A stretch of 11,235 bases of DNA from an uncultured Bacilli bacterium. Its GTDB lineage: Bacteria; Bacillota_I; Bacilli_A; RFN20; CAG-631. Shown here piece by piece: positions 6,586-11,235 of this stretch (positions are counted from its first letter, which is position 1; each line of letters opens with the position of its first letter). The stretch is from contig CAKPXW010000052.1 in NCBI GenBank assembly GCA_934202505.1, positions 1-11,235 of the forward strand, read 5' to 3'. A program made the position numbers and the translations under genes. The notes beneath the pieces are model-generated. The model made no database searches, was not told the origin of the DNA, and saw nothing but the letters and a program-made list of their open reading frames with translations.

Positions 6586-6621
6586 AGAAGCATTCATTAA
6601 TTTTGAATGTTCTTTATTTTT
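6586..6621 (+). terminator. Possible second terminator hairpin
   Basis: AGAA-(G)-CATTCA (6586-6596) pairs with TGAATG-TTCT (6604-6613) around a 7-base loop, with one bulged G, and is followed by TTATTTTT. It is AU-rich and could be a back-up terminator for the Abi/small-RNA unit. The rest of this gap (6622-6755) is very AT-rich. It holds a repeated ATTCTA (6681-6686 and 6697-6702), a TATAAT at 6719-6724 that may be the -10 of the next gene though without a good -35, and no coding sequence. Confidence 0.4.
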
Positions 6622-6755
6622 GACTAATCCAATTATTTATAAAATGCATTAACTTTTAAAAATTAGTATAAAAAAATTATATTCTAGAAAAGTCCTATTC
6701 TATTTACAATAATTTATATATAATGAAAATGATTGACAAGGTGGTGCAAATATAA

Positions 6756-9704
6756 ATGAAGATAGAAGCTTATGATATAGAGTCTTTACGAAAAATAGTT
6801 CGTGCATTACAACAAGAAAACTTTGAATTAAAAGAAAAATTAAAAAAGGTAAACATTCCATTTTTAAATAATAATGTATTTACTGAAAAAATAGAAAATA
6901 TAGATGAATATGATTTTGATCAAGGTGGAAGAATAAATTTTCCAAATAATATTGGTGATGAAATGGCACAAAAGTTTTTTGCTATGTTTTGGGGAAGAAT
7001 AGATGTGTTTGCCAAAAGAGGAAAAGAAGGAGGATATTTTCCACAATGTGATAATCGGTGGAATAAAATCTTGTGTCCTAAGCAAAAAGGTGAAAAATGC
7101 TTTTGTGACAAATGTGAAAATAAAAAGTGGACCAAGTTAGAATTATGGAGAATAAAAGAACATTTAAAAGGAGAAAAAGAGGATTGCACTGATGTTATTG
7201 GAATTTATCCACTTTTATCAGATGGGACATGTAGATTTATCGTGTTTGATTTTGATAATCATGATAAAGGAAGTAAAGAAAATGATTATGCAAATTCCGA
7301 TGATGAATGGCATTTTGAAGTTGATGCTCTTAGAAAAATATGTGAAATTAATGGAATTAATCATTTAGTGGAAAGATCAAAATCTGGAAAAGGTGCACAT
7401 TTATGGATTTTTTTCAAAAAGCCAATACTAGCTTCACTTGCAAGAAATTTTGGAATTTTATTGCTTGAAAAAGGAGCCTTATCAATAAATATGAAATCAT
7501 TTAAATACTACGATCGAATGTACCCTTCACAAGATAATAGTGATAGTATAGGAAATCTTATTGCTCTTCCATTACAAGGACAAGCATTAAAAAATGGAAA
7601 TAGCGCATTTGTAGATGAACATTGGAATGCATATTCAAATCAATGGGATATTTTATTAAATTGTACAAAAAAACTTGAATTAGAAGAAATCGAATTATTT
7701 ATTAATAAATGGAAAGAAGAACTAGCTATACAAGATGGAGTAAGTTTAAATTTTGCTATTGAAAATAAACTTAAGCCTTGGAATAATAAAAAGGCATTTT
7801 TAAAAAGTGATGTTGAGGGAAAAATGCATATTGTTTTAAGCGATGGTGTTTATATAGATACTTTAAACCTTATGCCAAGAATTCAAAATCAAATTAGAAG
7901 TTTAGCAGCATTTGATAATCCAGAATATTATAAAAATAAAAGATTAGGTGTTTCCAATTATTATAATTATAGTATGATATATCTTGGTAAAGATATTGAT
8001 GGATATATAAACATCCCTAGGGGATTAAGAGAAAAGATTATAGAAAAATGCAATGAGGTAGGAATAGAAGTTGAAATATTAGATCAAAGGCAAAAAGGTC
8101 GACCAATAAGAGTTGATTTTAAAGGTAACTTAAGAATTCAACAAGAACTAGCTGCTCAAAAACTATTGTCGTTTTCTGATGGTATTTTAAGTGCAGCAAC
8201 AGCTTTTGGAAAAACAGTTGTATGTAGTTATTTGATTTCTCAAAGAAAAGTAAATACACTTATTTTGTTGCAAAGTAAAGATTTACTTTTACAGTGGGTA
8301 GAAGAATTAAATAAATTTTTAAATATTGATGAAGAAATGCCAGAATATCAAACAAAAAAAGGAAAAACAAAGAAAAGAAGTAGTGCCATTGGTATTTTGC
8401 AAGGAAGCAAGAATACTTTAACAGGAATTGTCGATGTTGCAATGGTGCAATCTATATGTAACAAAGATAATTTTGAAGATTTAGTAAAACAATATGAAAT
8501 GGTTATAATGGATGAATGTCATCATTCAGCATCAAAATCATCATTAAAGGTACTTCAAAATATAAGTTCAAAATATGTTTACGGAGTTTCAGCTACTCCT
8601 AAAAGAGGAGATAAACTCGATAAAATAATTTATATGATGTTAGGTCCACTACGCCATCAATTTACAGCATTAGATAGAGCAAAAGAACAAGATATTGAAC
8701 GTTTTATAATTCCAAGGTATACTAAAGTGGTAGATAACTTTGACTCAAAAGAAAACATTAATAAGGCTTATGATTTAATAACTCTTAATGAAGTAAGAAA
8801 CAGCATGATTGTTGATGATGTAAAAGAATGTATTAATAACGGAAGAACTCCAGTTATATTAACTAGAACGAAAGAACACGCAAAAAATTTAGCAACTAAA
8901 TTATCAACAGCAGCAGAGTTTGTATATACTTTGTATGGCGATAATACAGATAAAGAAAATGCCAGTATAAGATTAAAATTAAAAGAAATTCCTAAAGATA
9001 AATCAATAATCCTTATAGCTACTGGTCAAAAGATTGGCGAAGGATTTGATTTTCCCAGACTTGATACATTAATGCTTGTCTCTCCAATTTCTTTTGATGG
9101 TAGACTTGAACAATACGTTGGAAGATTGAATAGAGATTATGAAGGAAAAACAACAATATTTGTTTATGATTATGTTGATTCACATATGAAATACTTTGAT
9201 ATAATGTTTAATAAAAGATTAAGGACATATAAAAAGCTAGGTTATTCAATATTGAATGCTGGTATTAATAATAAGCAAGTTGTAAATGCTATTTATAATT
9301 CGAGCAATTACATAGAAAAATTTGAACAAGATATCATTGAGGCTAATAAAACAATTGTTATTTCAAGTCCAAATTTATCATTTGATAAAATTGAAAGATT
9401 TATTTATATAAGTAACCTCGTATTAGAAAGAGGCGTTCAAATCACAATAATTACAGAAAGTCCTGAGAACGCTATGTTTGATAATGCATCTTTTATTGAA
9501 GAATTAATACATAAAATAAAAAGTAATGGAATTAATGTTATAACAAAGCAAGAAATAGTCAGCCGTTTTGCAGTTATTGATGATACTATTGTATGGCACG
9601 GTGGAATGAATTTATTAGGAAAAGATGATATTTGGGATAATTTAATACGTATAAAAGATTCTTATATTGCTGCTGAATTATTAGAAATTGAATTATCAAA
9701 ATAG
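6756..9704 (+). CDS. TOTE-type primase-helicase-PLD conflict protein
   Basis: This 982-aa protein has four parts. A coiled coil covers about 8-34. A cysteine cluster (C98, C107, C115, C117, C120, including CFCDKC) suggests a zinc site. An archaeo-eukaryotic primase (AEP) domain covers about 130-300, with catalytic DFD at 165-167 in FIVFDFDNHD and SKSGKGAH at 208-215. A superfamily 2 helicase covers about 465-830: ATAFGKT at 481-487, DECH at 586-589, SATP at 612-615, GEGFDFP and EQYVGRLNR at 785-793. A C-terminal phospholipase-D-like domain covers about 860-982 (IVWHGGMNLLG). This order matches the family known as TOTE conflict-system proteins, thought to act on invading nucleic acid. In the PLD domain the canonical H-x-K-x4-D appears as Val935, Arg937 and Asp942, so it may not cleave. 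The start ATG follows AAGGTGG at 6738-6744. A PIN-like gene follows after 26 bases. Confidence 0.85.
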   Translation: MKIEAYDIESLRKIVRALQQENFELKEKLKKVNIPFLNNNVFTEKIENIDEYDFDQGGRINFPNNIGDEMAQKFFAMFWGRIDVFAKRGKEGGYFPQCDNRWNKILCPKQKGEKCFCDKCENKKWTKLELWRIKEHLKGEKEDCTDVIGIYPLLSDGTCRFIVFDFDNHDKGSKENDYANSDDEWHFEVDALRKICEINGINHLVERSKSGKGAHLWIFFKKPILASLARNFGILLLEKGALSINMKSFKYYDRMYPSQDNSDSIGNLIALPLQGQALKNGNSAFVDEHWNAYSNQWDILLNCTKKLELEEIELFINKWKEELAIQDGVSLNFAIENKLKPWNNKKAFLKSDVEGKMHIVLSDGVYIDTLNLMPRIQNQIRSLAAFDNPEYYKNKRLGVSNYYNYSMIYLGKDIDGYINIPRGLREKIIEKCNEVGIEVEILDQRQKGRPIRVDFKGNLRIQQELAAQKLLSFSDGILSAATAFGKTVVCSYLISQRKVNTLILLQSKDLLLQWVEELNKFLNIDEEMPEYQTKKGKTKKRSSAIGILQGSKNTLTGIVDVAMVQSICNKDNFEDLVKQYEMVIMDECHHSASKSSLKVLQNISSKYVYGVSATPKRGDKLDKIIYMMLGPLRHQFTALDRAKEQDIERFIIPRYTKVVDNFDSKENINKAYDLITLNEVRNSMIVDDVKECINNGRTPVILTRTKEHAKNLATKLSTAAEFVYTLYGDNTDKENASIRLKLKEIPKDKSIILIATGQKIGEGFDFPRLDTLMLVSPISFDGRLEQYVGRLNRDYEGKTTIFVYDYVDSHMKYFDIMFNKRLRTYKKLGYSILNAGINNKQVVNAIYNSSNYIEKFEQDIIEANKTIVISSPNLSFDKIERFIYISNLVLERGVQITIITESPENAMFDNASFIEELIHKIKSNGINVITKQEIVSRFAVIDDTIVWHGGMNLLGKDDIWDNLIRIKDSYIAAELLEIELSK

Positions 9705-9730
9705 TTTAAATATAAAGGTGGAGAAAATCA

Positions 9731-10786
9731 ATGAAATTTTTAAGTGCAGTTTTAGAAAATGATGAAGATATTTATGTACTAGTAGATACATGCACATATT
9801 CAAATTTAATAAATGGTGTTTGGAAGAAAAAAGAGTATGAAACTTTTAAAAATATATTAAAATTAGATAAAAAACCTATGATATCAGATCTTTCTTTTAT
9901 CGAGTTAATGGCAGGTTGCAAAAATATAGATGAGTATCAATCTTTTTTAGAAAAATTTTATAATTGTGAATTTTCAATTATTTCAGAATTGCCTGAATTT
10001 ATAAATCTTTTGTCAAATACGGATTTTACAAATATGAGCAATTCAACATTTTTAGAAATAAAATCAAATTTTCTACAGATAAAAAATGATTTTTTAAAAA
10101 AGATATTTTTAGTAATAGTAAAAAAGTTTTGCATTTTATATTTTAAAATAATGGAAGTAACTGACCAAAATTATTGGAAGGGAATAGTGGTCATATTTAA
10201 TAAGTATTTAGATGATGATTTTATAAATGATGAAATAATAAAAATATATGAACTAATATTAAAAAGAAAAGAAAAAGTGTCGAAGAATATTTTATTTGAT
10301 ATAGCCAATTATATAGCTGATTTATTTCTTCAAGGTATTAATAAAGGCTATAAAGAAAATGATATTTATGATTATGTCGATAAAAATAATGTGTGGAATA
10401 ATTTAAGAAAAAGAACTACAAATTTTATTGAAAAAGTGAAATTGATTGATAAAAAAATTAATGTATTTAAAATAAAAGATCATAATCACCAAGTGTTTCT
10501 TATGAAATATTTGAAAAATAATAAACATGATAATTATTTGAAAGATGAAATGATTAATGATTCAGTGAATTATGCTGTTGTTATGTCTGGTTTTTGTACA
10601 GGAAAGTTTGCAATGAATGATCTTGTCGATTTATATAATGTTTCATTAATAGGCTCAAATAAAAATATTAAGTATTTTACAAATGAAAAGAAATGGAATA
10701 ATTTTTTAGAAGTAGAAAGGAACATTAATGATAGATTGATAAGTAAAGAAGATAAAGTTGAAAAATTATTTAAGTTAGCTCAATAA
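9731..10786 (+). CDS. Unrecognised protein with PIN-like nuclease signature
   Basis: I do not recognise this 351-aa protein as a named family. Its start resembles a PIN-domain RNase: VLVDTCTYSNLI with Asp19 after a beta strand, then ISDLSFIELMAG with Glu58. Near the C-terminus, INDSVNYAVV (Asp277) and KYFTNEKKW resemble the third acidic position and the last strand of a PIN fold. Between them is a helical, lysine-rich stretch of about 200 residues, so the PIN core would be split by a large insertion. A hydrophobic run at about 132-145 is probably a buried helix rather than a membrane segment. It has a strong AAGGTGGAG at 9715-9723, seven bases before the ATG, and starts 26 bases after the TOTE protein, so the two form an operon. 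It may supply a nuclease for that system; this is inference. Confidence 0.65.
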   Translation: MKFLSAVLENDEDIYVLVDTCTYSNLINGVWKKKEYETFKNILKLDKKPMISDLSFIELMAGCKNIDEYQSFLEKFYNCEFSIISELPEFINLLSNTDFTNMSNSTFLEIKSNFLQIKNDFLKKIFLVIVKKFCILYFKIMEVTDQNYWKGIVVIFNKYLDDDFINDEIIKIYELILKRKEKVSKNILFDIANYIADLFLQGINKGYKENDIYDYVDKNNVWNNLRKRTTNFIEKVKLIDKKINVFKIKDHNHQVFLMKYLKNNKHDNYLKDEMINDSVNYAVVMSGFCTGKFAMNDLVDLYNVSLIGSNKNIKYFTNEKKWNNFLEVERNINDRLISKEDKVEKLFKLAQ

Positions 10787-10800
10787 ATAATATATTTTTA

Positions 10801-10839
10801 TAGAAAAACTTTTGCGGTTAATTTTTAAAAGCTTTTCTA
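10801..10839. repeat. Imperfect 13-bp inverted repeat, possible terminator
   Basis: TAGAAAAACTTTT (10801-10813) pairs with AAAAGCTTTTCTA (10827-10839), 12 of 13 positions, with a 13-base loop. It lies 14 bases after the PIN-like gene, between convergent genes. Neither strand has a proper U run after the stem, so termination is uncertain. Confidence 0.4.
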
Positions 10840-10850
10840 CTAAAGTAAAT

Positions 10851-10874
10851 TAAAACACGAGGTTTACTCGTGTT
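10851..10874 (-). terminator. Terminator of the minus-strand DUF4143 gene
   Basis: On the minus strand, AACACGAG, a 5-base loop and CTCGTGTT form an 8-bp perfect stem followed by TTAATTT. The stem begins inside the TAA stop codon (10875-10873) of the DUF4143 gene. No comparable T tail exists on the plus strand, so it serves the minus-strand gene. Confidence 0.75.
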
Positions 10875-11235
10875 AATCAAGAGAATTTTCATTAAGAAGA
10901 AAATCAAAAAGATTAAGATGCAAAATACCAAATTCATCATAGTTATTACTACCATCATATTTAGTAATTATAACTTTTTTAAAAGAATTATCTACAAGTT
11001 TAAGTGGTCTTAATTCTTGCTCCATTTTTGCACTATCTGGAATATACATAGCCGATTGGATATAAACTACTTTATCGAATTTTTCAGCAATAAAATCAAC
11101 TTCAAGATTTGTTCTTGCTGTTGTACCATTTGGATGTTCGAAAATAGAGATAACTCCAATTGAAACATTATATCCACGATAGATAAGTTCATTATAGATA
11201 ATGTTTTCCATATAATGTGGTTCTTGATCTTTACC
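10873..11235 (-). CDS. DUF4143-containing AAA ATPase, C-terminal part (runs off window)
   Basis: The frame is open from the right edge of the window, where it reads GKDQEPHY before the ATG at 11211, so the real start lies outside. The visible 120 or so residues match the C-terminal domain of the widespread ATPases with an AAA_14 domain and DUF4143: ENIIYNELIYRGYNVSIG, LEVDFIAE, VVYIQSA, then a closing LFDFLLNENSLD. The EVDF and VYIQ pair recalls a PD-(D/E)XK-like fold that may bind DNA or be a relic nuclease. The ATPase motifs would be in the missing part. The family is common in gut Bacillota and Bacteroidota and its role is unclear. It is convergent with the PIN-like gene and probably not part of that operon. 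ATG 11211 is an internal methionine, not a start. Confidence 0.85.
   Translation of the reverse strand, partial: GKDQEPHYMENIIYNELIYRGYNVSIGVISIFEHPNGTTARTNLEVDFIAEKFDKVVYIQSAMYIPDSAKMEQELRPLKLVDNSFKKVIITKYDGSNNYDEFGILHLNLFDFLLNENSLD

Noticed and set aside
6864..7189. Two overlapping minus-strand open frames inside the TOTE gene
   Set aside because: They lie opposite the conserved primase region, overlap each other and show no recognisable motifs.
8260..8442. Minus-strand 60-codon frame opposite the helicase region
   Set aside because: Phe/Leu-rich product typical of the reverse complement of Lys/Glu-rich coding sequence; no start signals.
1..11235. Mycoplasma-type genetic code
   Set aside because: Tryptophan is written TGG throughout, and TGA ends the Abi gene without a sensible continuation.

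Overview
This is a very AT-rich window with TGA used as a stop (the Abi gene ends on it), TGG as the tryptophan codon, AGGAGG-type ribosome binding sites and classic U-tailed intrinsic terminators. That points to a low-GC Bacillota of the Clostridia/Erysipelotrichia type with the standard code, not a mollicute. No tRNA, rRNA, CRISPR array, integrase or transposase was seen.

Layout. (1) The left edge carries what looks like the broken-off N-terminal half of a TrmH/SpoU-family rRNA 2'-O-methyltransferase. Its reading frame runs straight into the next gene, so this may be the left boundary of an inserted block. (2) At 65-2549 is a two-gene unit: a sigma-70-like protein with an extra winged-helix domain, then a transglutaminase-fold protein with an intact Cys-His-Asp triad, closed by a strong terminator. 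(3) At 2834-5046 is a nuclease-helicase unit: a PD-(D/E)XK nuclease joined to a DUF2075/Schlafen-3-like superfamily 1 helicase, with a MazG-like nucleotide pyrophosphohydrolase whose ribosome binding site overlaps the helicase stop codon; a terminator follows. (4) At 5183-6511 is an Abi_2 (AbiD/AbiF-type) HEPN RNase candidate, followed at once by a short non-coding RNA gene with its own near-consensus promoter and terminator hairpin. (5) At 6756-10786 is a TOTE-type primase-helicase-PLD protein and, 26 bases after it, an unrecognised protein with a PIN-like start. (6) On the minus strand at the right edge is the C-terminal part of a DUF4143 ATPase with its own terminator.

Modules 3, 4 and 5 are three separate conflict/defence-type cassettes, each with its own leader, lying head to tail in the same direction. 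This has the look of a defence island, probably on a mobile block inserted in the methyltransferase gene. The most attractive candidate for a little-described system is the HEPN Abi protein with its linked small RNA. Next are the TOTE plus PIN-like pair, in which the C-terminal PLD domain appears to have lost its catalytic histidine, and the PD-(D/E)XK-helicase plus MazG pair. All functional statements come from motif reading and memory of the families; no database search was possible.
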